Positions 22,050 to 30,225 of a stretch of 49,125 nucleotides of DNA are shown here, one piece after another. The stretch comes from Dickeya dianthicola NCPPB 453 (lineage in GTDB: Bacteria; Pseudomonadota; Gammaproteobacteria; Enterobacterales; Enterobacteriaceae). Location of the stretch: assembly GCF_000365305.1 (NCBI RefSeq), contig NZ_CM001841.1:2246770-2295894 (forward strand). The letters are read 5' to 3'. The translations under genes were made by a program, and so were the position numbers. Numbering within the stretch: position 1 is the stretch's first letter; every line of letters starts with the position of its first letter. Below the pieces are notes generated by a model, which had not been told where the DNA came from, searched no databases, and was given only the letters and a program-made list of their open reading frames with translations.

Positions 22050-22297
22050 ACACGACTCTTTCAGCGCATTATCTGTCGGTTTTCAGGGCCGTGAGAAGTC
22101 CATCGTCACACCGTTTTCTTACGCCCACTATTCCAGCGTTCTGAAAATAAATTCGCTGTTTTTGTCGGTCTGCAGCCGTCCCTGCACCCGATTCCAGACG
22201 CTCCATGACCCCGACCACATCTTCCCCTAACCGACATGGATCGCCAGATATTCCCGACTAAATCATCGACTACGGTCAGCGCCCGAATCCCTGTACA
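22050..22297 (-). pseudogene. Degraded IS3-family transposase (OrfB, integrase core) fragment
   Basis: On the minus strand a translation from 22297 gives RALTVVDD, the catalytic-Asp region of IS3-type transposases, then a frameshift, then EYLAIHV. Further on, QTDKNSEFIF, RTLE-stop-WA-stop-ENGV, TMDFSRP-stop-KPTDNA matches the IS3 OrfB signature (DNGSEF, WAYxNGV, DFSRPGKPTDNA). At least three in-frame stops and one frameshift make it a pseudogene. No terminal repeats or other parts of the IS are seen. It lies exactly at the left border of the carbohydrate island. Confidence 0.8.
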
Positions 22298-22480
22298 CCG
22301 ATACTGAACAAAGGGAAGAGATCAGGCTCCTTTGTGTCCGTAATCGGAGAACGAAAGACAGTTGCTATGCTCAAAATATAGGGTAGATTTGTGTACGGGC
22401 TTGGGGCATTCCAGTCATGTGGGAATCATCCTCTTCCACCATTAGAAAATAATTTTTTAATTACGGTGAGTTAATAAAGC

Positions 22481-22645
22481 ATGTCGAAAAATAAAATTCC
22501 AACCGCGCATAATAGCTTAATTAAACATCATCTCTGTGAATGGGATTCATATCCAACACATATCAACATTCCTTTGAAAATTAATTATCCATATTTCTAC
22601 TCCATTCCAGATAAAATTGAGAAGCCGATTAATAATTTCATGTAA
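22481..22645 (+). CDS. Possible small protein, 54 aa, upstream of the symporter
   Basis: An AT-rich open frame starting ATGTCGAAAAATAAA and ending at the operator-like sequence. The product (MSKNKIPTAH to EKPINNFM) is hydrophilic with several aromatic residues. The nearest Shine-Dalgarno-like string (GGTGAG) is about 12 bases from the ATG. I recognise no family and cannot exclude a chance frame. Confidence 0.2.
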   Translation: MSKNKIPTAHNSLIKHHLCEWDSYPTHINIPLKINYPYFYSIPDKIEKPINNFM

Positions 22646-22698
22646 CAAAGCTACATGTGACATGGATTACAAATTTAACTCTCATCAAAAATTATAGT
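22639..22698 (+). promoter_or_regulatory. Putative CRP-dependent, LacI-regulated promoter of the symporter-GH91 operon
   Basis: An inverted repeat CATGTA-N7-TACATG (22639-22657) contains ATGTAACAAA, the reverse complement of a motif found twice before the LacI-type gene. A CRP-like site TGTGA-N6-TTACA (22656-22671; consensus TGTGA-N6-TCACA) overlaps its end. A -10-like TATAGT lies at 22693-22698. With +1 near 22705 the CRP centre falls at about -41.5, the class II position. The layout predicts catabolite activation plus specific repression. Confidence 0.55.
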
Positions 22699-22823
22699 GA
22701 TACCACTTTCAGTGGTGATGGATTAAATCATCATAGGATAAATAATCTCTTTTTTATCTACATTAGCACTGACCGTAAAAGCTCGTGTTTTATATTAATA
22801 ACCGCTCAATAAATGAGGTTCTC

Positions 22824-24257
22824 ATGTATGCTGACGCAATAAAAAAGCATAGCGCTTACGAAAAACTGAACCTGCGAGAGAAGATCGGCTACGGCATGGG
22901 TGATGCCGGCTCCTGTATGATATGGAGTGTACTGGCGCTGTATCTGACATGGTTTTACACCGATGTCTATGGTCTGGCACCTGGAAGCGTCGGTACATTA
23001 TTTTTGGTCGTTCGTATTTTTGATGCCTTTAGCGATCCTCTCATGGGCGCTATTTGTGACCGAACCAAAAGCCGGTGGGGAAAGTTTCGACCGTGGCTAT
23101 TGTGGATGTCCTTTCCGTTTGGCCTGGGTGCAATAGCAATGTTCACCACACCAGATCTGAGCATGAGCGGAAAGATTATTTATGCCTGGATAACCTATCT
23201 GATTATGTCTTTAATTTATACTGCGATAAATATCCCGTATTGTTCCGTTGCCGGGGTAATCACGCTGAATCAGAAAGAGCGGATGGGCTGTCTATCCTGG
23301 CGCTTTTTCCTTAACGGCCTGGCAACGCTCATTATCTCATCCACTATCCTGCCCCTCACCGACTGGCTGGGGGACGGTAACCGGGCTTCCGGATTCCAGC
23401 TGACAATGATGATTATGGGTGGTGCCGCCACGTTGATGTTCCTGTTCTGCTTTTCCAGCATCAAGGAACGTGTCGTCTCGGTTAAAAGCAATGACGCTTT
23501 AATGAGAGACCTGAAAGATATTGCCAGAAATGACCAATGGCTGTTAATGATTACTATCACTTTTCTTAACGTCTTTCCGGCTTTCATTCGCGGAGCAGTC
23601 ACCATCTATTACGCTACCTACGTGATGAAAGCTTCCGTCGGATTTATAACATTATTTATGGCACTTGGAGTAGCCTGTAATATGCTGGGCAGTATGATAG
23701 CTAAACCCCTTACGGATCGCTTCGATAAAGTTAAATTGTTCCGCATTATTAACGTTATTCTGGGCATCCTGTCGTTCGCTCTATGGTTTGTTGACCCAGC
23801 GTCACTGACACCACTGCTAGCACTGTTTATTGCCATCAATATTTTGCATTTAATCCAATCAGGGCCAATTCTGTGGGCCATGATGTCCGACGTTGATGAC
23901 TACGGTGACTGGAAATTTGGGAAGCGACTAACGGGTATCTCCTTTGCAGGCAATCTTTTTATGTTAAAAATGGGACTGGCTGTGGCCGGAGCAATCGTCG
24001 CCTGGATCCTGTCTTATACCGGTTATGTAGCTAATAAGCCCGATCAAAATTCCCAGACGATTCAGGGTATTATTGTCATGTTCTCGCTACTTCCGATGCT
24101 GAGCTATTTCATTAGTGCGTTCATGGCCCGCTATTTTAAACTCAACAATGGCTACCTTGAAAAGATCAAAGTTGAACTCGCGAAACGTGAATTAGAAAAT
24201 AACCAGTCTGAATTTCGGGAAAAAAATAACACTCAAGCTATTCCATCCATAAATTAA
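22824..24257 (+). CDS. GPH-family sugar:cation symporter (candidate difructose anhydride/fructo-oligosaccharide importer)
   Basis: A 477-aa membrane protein of the glycoside-pentoside-hexuronide (MelB-type) family with about 12 transmembrane helices. Family marks are the N-terminal KIGYGMGDAGSCMIW, RIFDAFSDPLMGAICDR (the acidic residues that in MelB bind the cation) and the loop TKSRWGKFRPW. The substrate cannot be read from sequence. Its operon with a GH91 enzyme and its place opposite fructosidase and fructokinase genes suggest a fructose disaccharide such as difructose anhydride III. I chose the ATG at 22824, preceded by TGAGG at 6 bases; a frame from 22785 would add 13 residues. Confidence 0.9.
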   Translation: MYADAIKKHSAYEKLNLREKIGYGMGDAGSCMIWSVLALYLTWFYTDVYGLAPGSVGTLFLVVRIFDAFSDPLMGAICDRTKSRWGKFRPWLLWMSFPFGLGAIAMFTTPDLSMSGKIIYAWITYLIMSLIYTAINIPYCSVAGVITLNQKERMGCLSWRFFLNGLATLIISSTILPLTDWLGDGNRASGFQLTMMIMGGAATLMFLFCFSSIKERVVSVKSNDALMRDLKDIARNDQWLLMITITFLNVFPAFIRGAVTIYYATYVMKASVGFITLFMALGVACNMLGSMIAKPLTDRFDKVKLFRIINVILGILSFALWFVDPASLTPLLALFIAINILHLIQSGPILWAMMSDVDDYGDWKFGKRLTGISFAGNLFMLKMGLAVAGAIVAWILSYTGYVANKPDQNSQTIQGIIVMFSLLPMLSYFISAFMARYFKLNNGYLEKIKVELAKRELENNQSEFREKNNTQAIPSIN

Positions 24258-24335
24258 TTATATACACCACGAGATGTGGCCGGCAGCGTCAGAAAGCTGC
24301 TCAGTCACTTATTTTTATCAAAGGAGTAATCTTTA

Positions 24336-25691
24336 ATGTCCAGTCAGAATTATTATGATGTAACAGAATGGAACGTTGGTAATCCGTATCAGGATATCGG
24401 CGAAGTAATCAATAGCATCATTGCAGATATTAAACACCGACAAACGCAGACCGATACCAATAAAGGTGGAAAACCAGGAGCGGTAATTTATATTCCACCA
24501 GGAGACTACCACTTAAACACTCAGGTATTGATTGATATCAGCTACCTCAAGATAGTGGGTTCCGGTCATGGTTTCACTTCTTCGAGCATTCGTTTTAACA
24601 CACCCGAAAGGGAATGGGAGAACTGGCATGAAATATGGCCAGGAGGAAGTCGCATTTTGGTAAACATTGCTTCACAAGTAGGTGATGAGGAATATAAAGG
24701 GGCCGCATTTTACATAAACAGGGATGGTAATCCGCGCATAAGTTCTGTTGAATTTTCTAATTTTTGCATTGATGGCTTACACTTTGTTGATGATAATTCA
24801 GGCCATAATGACCCAGAAAATACCTATATCAACGGTAAAACTGGTATTTATATCGCCAGTGCTCAGGACTCGTTTCGCATAACAGGTATGGGGCTTGTCT
24901 ATTTAGAACACGGTGTAACCATTTATAATGCGGATGCGTTGTCTATCCATGATAATTTTATTGCCGAATGCGGTAACTGTATTGAGCTGAGAGGTGCCGG
25001 TCAGGCGTCGAAAGTTACTGATAATTTGATCGGGGCAGGTTATAAAGGTTATTCGATTTATGCGCAAAATTTTGGCGGTCTGTTAGTTACTGCGAACAAT
25101 GTGTTCCCGCGCGGCTCAAGCAGTGTCTATTTTTCCGGCGTGGTGCGTTCTACAATCAGCAGTAACAGGTTCCATTCTTTCTATCCGGGTATGCTGGTGC
25201 TTGAAAATAACTGCTCAGAAAATCTGGTTTCTGCGAACCATTTTTTACGTGGCCATGAGCCGTGGCCTCCTATGCAGAAGTATGATAACGGCTTAGATGA
25301 TACGTATGGACTCCTGTATATCAGTGGCGACAACAACTCCGTTATTTCCAATCATATTTCTGAAATTATTGATACACAATATCTCAAACCAGCCGGTGTC
25401 AAAGCTGTTGTTATTCGTCTTGTCGCAGGAAAAGGCAATTATATCGCCAGTAACCATATTATTACCTCCACCGAGGTATCTGCAGAAAAGAATTCAGCAG
25501 CCCCTTCCTGCTTCAACGCTCAGGTAGGCGCGTTACTTACTGTGGATACATTGCATCCGCTTAATGTAACAGCGGTGCTGGTCGAAAAAAAATCATTACA
25601 AAACACCATCCTGGACACAGGTACTGACGTACAGGTTGTTATAGACCGAGCAGTCAATACCTTCAGGGCCGTACCAAGACCTGGCATGTAA
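24336..25691 (+). CDS. GH91 enzyme: cytoplasmic difructose anhydride III hydrolase or inulin fructotransferase
   Basis: A 451-aa right-handed beta-helix protein. The N-terminal third (YDVTEWNVGNPYQDIGEVI, KPGAVIYIPPGDYHL, YLKIVGSGHGFTSSSIRFN, WPGGSRILV) closely resembles GH91 inulin fructotransferases. These cut inulin ends to DFA III; close relatives hydrolyse DFA III to inulobiose. Asp206 and Glu217 have the 11-residue spacing of the catalytic Asp/Glu pair I recall for the family (D233/E244 in an inulin fructotransferase, D207/E218 in a DFA III hydrolase). There is no signal peptide, whereas inulin-degrading transferases are secreted, so hydrolysis of imported DFA III is the better guess. 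AGGAG precedes the ATG; the symporter gene ends 78 bp upstream. Confidence 0.85.
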   Translation: MSSQNYYDVTEWNVGNPYQDIGEVINSIIADIKHRQTQTDTNKGGKPGAVIYIPPGDYHLNTQVLIDISYLKIVGSGHGFTSSSIRFNTPEREWENWHEIWPGGSRILVNIASQVGDEEYKGAAFYINRDGNPRISSVEFSNFCIDGLHFVDDNSGHNDPENTYINGKTGIYIASAQDSFRITGMGLVYLEHGVTIYNADALSIHDNFIAECGNCIELRGAGQASKVTDNLIGAGYKGYSIYAQNFGGLLVTANNVFPRGSSSVYFSGVVRSTISSNRFHSFYPGMLVLENNCSENLVSANHFLRGHEPWPPMQKYDNGLDDTYGLLYISGDNNSVISNHISEIIDTQYLKPAGVKAVVIRLVAGKGNYIASNHIITSTEVSAEKNSAAPSCFNAQVGALLTVDTLHPLNVTAVLVEKKSLQNTILDTGTDVQVVIDRAVNTFRAVPRPGM

Positions 25692-25723
25692 GTATTATAG
25701 TCCGACAATAAAGAGCTGATAAG

Positions 25724-25750
25724 AAATGGGTGTCTTTAAGACACCCATTT
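25724..25750. terminator. Bidirectional terminator between GH91 and fructokinase genes
   Basis: A 13-bp stem (AAATGGGTGTCTT against AAGACACCCATTT) lies between the convergent genes. Its right arm touches the fructokinase stop codon (TGA, 25752-25750). Confidence 0.8.
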
Positions 25751-26724
25751 CAGACTGCTGACAAACAACACAGCTCCGCTAAGCTGGGGATGGCATCAAT
25801 TGCACCGAAGCGTGTACAGGTTAACGCACCGACTTTATTGGCCCAGGCGACATCGGCCACGAAGTCGCTGTAAATTATAGGCCCGGGATGACGCTGCAAC
25901 AGCCTGAGAAGTAATGCACCGACGAATGCATCTCCAGCTCCCGTCGAATCGACAGACTGTACATCTATGGACGGAACCTGCATCTGCCCGCCATCCCGAT
26001 GGCTGGCCCAGGTACCCTGACTGCCAAGCGTGACAGTAACAAAGGCAGCGCCCTTGTCGTGTAAATAACGGCAGCCCTTGGTCAATTCAGTGCAACCGGT
26101 TATCAACACAAGCTCTTCATCACTCATTTTTATCACATCAGCCATACCCAGGAACGGCTCACAGCGGCGAATAAATTCTGCCTCGTTGCCGCACCACAGG
26201 CTGCTGCGGAAATTCGGGTCAAAGGAAAGCATTTTGCCTTCTTCTTTTGCGGCTTTCGCCACTGCGGTGTATGTATGATTCAGCTCGCCATCCAGTAAAG
26301 CTGTAGCGGCCCCAAGATGAACAATCCCGCAATCGTTCAGAAAATCTGCGGGCAGGCTTTGCTGCGATAAATGGCCATCAGCTCCCCGGCAGAAAACAAA
26401 GTCACGCTCACCACCATATTGGATGCCCACAAAAGCCAGCGTCGTTGGCGCGTGGCTGTCACGCATAATCAGAGACGTATCCAGCGATTCCCGGGCCAGA
26501 GTCTGGATCAGGAACTCACCAAAAGGATCATCCCCTACCTGCGCCGCCAGCCGGGCATTGCCTCCAAGACGGGAAATTGCTACTGCAACATTCGCCGGAG
26601 CACCGCCGGCTTTCTTAAGGAAATTTTCCCCTTTTACCAGCCCTTGAGCGATGTCAGTACAAACAAAGTCAATCAGCAATTCGCCCAGACAGATTACGCT
26701 TTTCTTATTTGCGCTCATACTCAT
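25750..26724 (-). CDS. PfkB-family fructokinase
   Basis: Likely phosphorylates cytoplasmic fructose to fructose 6-phosphate. From the ATG at 26724 it has 324 aa. It carries the PfkB signatures: N-terminal GGAPANVAVAISRLGG, and the C-terminal VDSTGAGDAFVGALL with the catalytic Asp (residue 265). SFDPNFRSSLW is typical of fructokinases of sucrose and raffinose operons. The start is uncertain: in-frame ATGs occur at 26739 (overlapping the upstream stop), 26724 and 26718. I chose 26724, two bases after the GH32 stop and with GGGG about 9 bases upstream. It is co-directional and nearly overlapping with the GH32 gene, so one operon. Confidence 0.9.
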   Translation of the reverse strand: MSMSANKKSVICLGELLIDFVCTDIAQGLVKGENFLKKAGGAPANVAVAISRLGGNARLAAQVGDDPFGEFLIQTLARESLDTSLIMRDSHAPTTLAFVGIQYGGERDFVFCRGADGHLSQQSLPADFLNDCGIVHLGAATALLDGELNHTYTAVAKAAKEEGKMLSFDPNFRSSLWCGNEAEFIRRCEPFLGMADVIKMSDEELVLITGCTELTKGCRYLHDKGAAFVTVTLGSQGTWASHRDGGQMQVPSIDVQSVDSTGAGDAFVGALLLRLLQRHPGPIIYSDFVADVAWANKVGALTCTRFGAIDAIPSLAELCCLSAV

Positions 26725-26726
26725 CT

Positions 26727-28451
26727 TTAATTGCCCCAAACGCTGCGATATTTTGTTAGTCTGGCCGACGTGATTTTCGCCGACGGATTGTATTCAAAAG
26801 CGAGCGCCTCACAGGTGCTGATATGGAAATAACGCCGGGTGCCACAGTGACTCCCCTGGTTAGCAAACACTTCCACAATGCCCGCGTCGAAAAATAACTC
26901 AAGGTCGTGTAGATACTGAATATTGACACTATATTGCCCGTCATCATACCCTGCCGCCCTTAGCGTGAGACTGTTTTCGGCGAAATGCAGTTCCACCTTT
27001 TCGTTGCTCTCACCCTGCAGGGTCATCCGCAGACGGGAAATGCCTTCACCGTTCAGTCTCACTGAGAACGACTGCAGCATATCTGCAGGTAACCGAAGTT
27101 GCCCGTCAAGGCAATCCTCCTGAAGCTCTGTTTGTTCCACTATGCAGGATTGTGGTGGCGGCACAGGTTCCATGCACACCATTCCGGCGCTATTGAGGGT
27201 AAACCGTCGCGGCAGAGACATTTCGCCGTTATAAAGCGAAGCGGCGGTTTTTTTGCTGGCCCAATTATATAGCCACGCAAAACCCAGCGTCTCCGCCCCA
27301 TCGCGGAACGTCTGTAGAGCATAAAAATCAGTGCCAAAATCCAAGGGCTGAAAATTTTTTTTGTCGGGGATAAATTGGTTGCCGTTAAACTCACCCGTCA
27401 GTGCATAAAGCAGGTTATGACGCCCAGTTTGTGGCTCGGTATAGCCTACTATCCCCACAAGTAAAATCCATTTATCACCAACCGGAAAAAAGTCAGGACA
27501 TTCCATGCAACGTCCACCATGCTGCCTGAAATGCTTATCCGCCCTGTAAAGCACGTGATCAAATACCCAGTCATCTCCATTTCGTGATGTAAAAAGCAGT
27601 ACCGCAGGATCGGCATCGACCGACGCGCCAAGCAGCATAAAATAGCCATTCTTATCACTATCAAACCAGACCTTTGGATCCCTAAAGTCGCAGCCAATAG
27701 CGGAAGGTAATTCACTTAAGACTTGTTTTACAGATTCGGCTTTACCCAGCCATCGGTCAGGAACGGCATATTTTTGCACCTCACGATATCCGGTATAGAG
27801 ATCGTAGGCAGGCAGACGTTCTGTAAAATAGAAGCGGATACCGCCATCGCAGCCCTGAAAGGCGGTACCGGAAAAGGCGCCTCCGGTTGCGCCGAGCGCT
27901 TCAAGATTTTGCTCCGGTTGTAAAAACACCGGATAATGCCGCCAATGATACAGATCTTCGCTGGCGGCATGCCCCCAGTGCATTGGCCCCCATTCGGTAC
28001 TATGTGGGTGATACTGGTAGAAAAGATGATAGGTCTTGTCTATTTTGCATAGGCCATTAGGATCATTCATCCAATTTATAAATGGCGAGAAATGCAGGAC
28101 TGGTCGTAATGGCTCCCTAGCATACCAGACGCCCATCTCACCGCGACCCACCTGGCTCAGTGTTTGTAAATCATCGATTAAAAATGTTACGCCTTCCCGG
28201 GATAATGTTTCCGGCATCCAGTAGTAAAATAATGAAATATCCGCAGCTTCATTATCCCATTCTATTGATAATAGTTTATCGAAATAATGTGTATATGTAA
28301 AATACTGGTAATACTCTGCGGCCTGTTTTATGGCATAAAATATTTTACCTTCTGATGAAAATTGTAATAATGGCATACTCTGTTTATGCTTCTTCTTTAA
28401 CCAAAGATCAAAACGCATACCCGATCTTGCAGGCAAGATTAAATTCCTCAT
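26727..28451 (-). CDS. GH32 beta-fructosidase with an N-terminal extension
   Basis: Hydrolyses beta-fructofuranosyl bonds; here it may split inulobiose or other fructo-oligosaccharides into free sugars. The 574-aa protein has the three GH32 catalytic residues: nucleophile Asp130 in WMNDPNG, transition-state stabiliser Asp258 in RDP and acid/base Glu317 in ECPD. The five-bladed propeller spans about 115-430 and the C-terminal beta-sandwich follows (ELFFDAGIVEVFANQG). It lacks a signal peptide, so it acts in the cytoplasm. The first ~115 residues are extra relative to typical invertases, which begin close to the WMNDPNG motif. The gene heads an operon with fructokinase and lies downstream of the LacI-type gene. 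Confidence 0.92.
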   Translation of the reverse strand: MRNLILPARSGMRFDLWLKKKHKQSMPLLQFSSEGKIFYAIKQAAEYYQYFTYTHYFDKLLSIEWDNEAADISLFYYWMPETLSREGVTFLIDDLQTLSQVGRGEMGVWYAREPLRPVLHFSPFINWMNDPNGLCKIDKTYHLFYQYHPHSTEWGPMHWGHAASEDLYHWRHYPVFLQPEQNLEALGATGGAFSGTAFQGCDGGIRFYFTERLPAYDLYTGYREVQKYAVPDRWLGKAESVKQVLSELPSAIGCDFRDPKVWFDSDKNGYFMLLGASVDADPAVLLFTSRNGDDWVFDHVLYRADKHFRQHGGRCMECPDFFPVGDKWILLVGIVGYTEPQTGRHNLLYALTGEFNGNQFIPDKKNFQPLDFGTDFYALQTFRDGAETLGFAWLYNWASKKTAASLYNGEMSLPRRFTLNSAGMVCMEPVPPPQSCIVEQTELQEDCLDGQLRLPADMLQSFSVRLNGEGISRLRMTLQGESNEKVELHFAENSLTLRAAGYDDGQYSVNIQYLHDLELFFDAGIVEVFANQGSHCGTRRYFHISTCEALAFEYNPSAKITSARLTKYRSVWGN

Positions 28452-28541
28452 GTGATTTTCTCGTTCATGTAGTGTTAATGAAATAGTAATATAATCAGGA
28501 TCAGTGCAGTAAGCGCTGAACTGAAAATGAATTCAGAACTC

Positions 28542-28791
28542 TATACCCAAAATAATTCGAGTTGCAGGACAACACGCTCTCGTGTTGAACAACGCAACGC
28601 GTTGGCCTCCGGTGAGAGACAGGATGTCTCTCATTTAATCCCGATGAGCTTACTCAGGTAAGTGATTCGGGTGAGCGACAAATCGGCATACGCCGATTTG
28701 AACGCTGCTTGCAGCGGCCCGAAGGGCGAGGCCCATTTATGGGCCGAGTAACGCCGCCAACACACCTGCAACGTGAAGTATGACGGGTATA
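28542..28791. repeat. Long palindromic repeat containing an ERIC core
   Basis: A 250-bp element with ends TATACCCAAAATAATTCGAG and AAGTATGACGGGTATA, the inverse of the short copy at 19350-19482. The centre (about 28637-28677) contains an ERIC-like core, GAGCTTACTCAGGTAAGTGA then TTCGGGTGAGCG. Internal hairpins include AACGCTGCTTGCAGCG and GGCCCATTTATGGGCC. It fills most of the gap between the GH32 start and the LacI-type stop. The remainder (28452-28541) should hold the GH32 promoter. Confidence 0.8.
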
Positions 28792-28805
28792 TAAGTGCAA
28801 AGAAA

Positions 28806-29819
28806 TTAATTAACGGTTGTCACGGTAATACTTAAACTACTCTCCCGAACTATGAGCTTAGTGGTTAGAGCGATTGAATCAATGTGTTCACTCCTCTCCA
28901 TATTATTAATTAACTCAAAGGCTATCTTTCCCATTTCATTTATGGGCTGAGCAATACTAGTTATATTCATCATCTGCGAAATAATCGTATTATCGAAACT
29001 AGCAACGGCAATATCCTCAGGAATATTAACACTATTTCGACGCAGATTTTGGATGACATAGCTCGCAGCCACATCGTTATAAATAAATAAACAATTAATT
29101 TTATCCTCCTGAGTCAGCATGTTTTCAATAATATTATCCAGCGAATAAATATGCCCACGGCTAATTTCGCCATCCCCTTTGGGTATCCAGTAGCTGTGAT
29201 GTTTCTCGACCTGGTAGCCGCGACTGGCGATCTTTTTACAGAAAGCAGACATCTTACGATTATCCACACCGTCCTGACCGATAACGCCAAACCGGGTTCG
29301 ACCAGTATCAATAAAATGTTCGGCTATCGCCTCGGCCCCACGTTCTTGGTTGTTGGAAACAGAATGAAAGAAGCGGGATGTCTGTGTCACGACGGCGGTC
29401 TTAATACCGGTTGCCTGAAGCCAGCCCGATAGAGAGGATTCCACCTCAGTTGGCACCCAAATCAGCGCTTCAATCCCCATCCCTGCCAGCGCTCTAACCA
29501 GTTTCCGGTCCTGAAAAGGTTGGTTCTGATGCGTTTTAACCAGAATCGTCTTCCCTACATAACGGGCTTCTTCTTCGAGCGTGGCCAGCAATTCGCAGAA
29601 ATGTGGGTTGACCAGATTAGGTACTATTACCCCAATGAGTCCGGAACATTTGCCGCTAAGCTGAACGGCATTTCTATTTGGAACGTAGCAGAGAAAATCC
29701 ATCGCCTCATGCACTGTACGACGGGTTTCCGCCGTAACACTCGGATGGTTGTTGATCACTCGTGATACGGTAGCCGTTGAAACACCCGCCTTGATTGCAA
29801 CATCTCTGATAGAAGCCAT
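28806..29819 (-). CDS. LacI-family transcriptional regulator of the island
   Basis: A 337-aa regulator with the N-terminal LacI helix-turn-helix and hinge (IRDVAIKAGVSTATVSRVIN, then NAVQLSGKCSGLIGVIVPN) and a periplasmic-binding-protein-like sensor domain (FIYNDVAASYVIQNL, IPEDIAVASFDNT, SIAQPINEMGKIAFELI). It is probably a repressor of the neighbouring fructan genes, released by an intermediate of the pathway. It faces the same way as the GH32-fructokinase pair but is separated by a 250-bp repeat. Two TTTGTTACAT motifs in front of it suggest autoregulation. Confidence 0.93.
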   Translation of the reverse strand: MASIRDVAIKAGVSTATVSRVINNHPSVTAETRRTVHEAMDFLCYVPNRNAVQLSGKCSGLIGVIVPNLVNPHFCELLATLEEEARYVGKTILVKTHQNQPFQDRKLVRALAGMGIEALIWVPTEVESSLSGWLQATGIKTAVVTQTSRFFHSVSNNQERGAEAIAEHFIDTGRTRFGVIGQDGVDNRKMSAFCKKIASRGYQVEKHHSYWIPKGDGEISRGHIYSLDNIIENMLTQEDKINCLFIYNDVAASYVIQNLRRNSVNIPEDIAVASFDNTIISQMMNITSIAQPINEMGKIAFELINNMERSEHIDSIALTTKLIVRESSLSITVTTVN

Positions 29820-29841
29820 GAAGAATTTGTCACCGATTACA

Positions 29842-29921
29842 TTTGTTACATAGATAACAAGTAGTGTAGAAACAATGCCCGGTTAAAAATGCCGTGAAGA
29901 TCTCATGTTTTTTTGTTACAT
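29842..29921 (-). promoter_or_regulatory. Two candidate operator motifs before the LacI-type gene
   Basis: TTTGTTACAT occurs at 29842-29851 and 29912-29921, 70 bp apart, both continuing with a similar A/GGAT. The reverse complement lies in the symporter promoter (22640-22649). The repetition at both ends of the cluster is what makes it a candidate operator for the LacI-type regulator. Confidence 0.5.
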
Positions 29922-30049
29922 GGATTTAAGATCTGAGTCACACATTTTGCATAAATTTCATTAGTGAAGGAGGGTTTCACTGGCAAACCCTGGACAGCGC
30001 GATAGCGAATCCTGCGTAGCTAATGGAATTAGCCCATTTAAACATAATT

Positions 30050-30151
30050 ATTTGAAAGAACGCAGCTTGCTGCGGCCCCGAAAGGGCGAGGCCCAGGGAT
30101 GGGCCGAGTAATACAGCCAACACACCTGCAACTTGACGTATGACGGGTATA
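30050..30151. repeat. Partial ERIC-family palindromic repeat
   Basis: The right part, from TTTGAAAGAACGCAGC to TATGACGGGTATA, matches the right half of the 28542-28791 element in the same orientation, including the AACGCAGCTTGCTGCG hairpin and the GGCCCAGGGATGGGCC palindrome. The left end and ERIC core are missing. It lies between the LacI-type gene and dbpA. Confidence 0.7.
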
Positions 30152-30225
30152 ATTATATTAATCAATGCCGAATGAATAATTAGCTTGTCTTCTATTTTCT
30201 ATCTTTTACCTGACCGCTGAAACAG

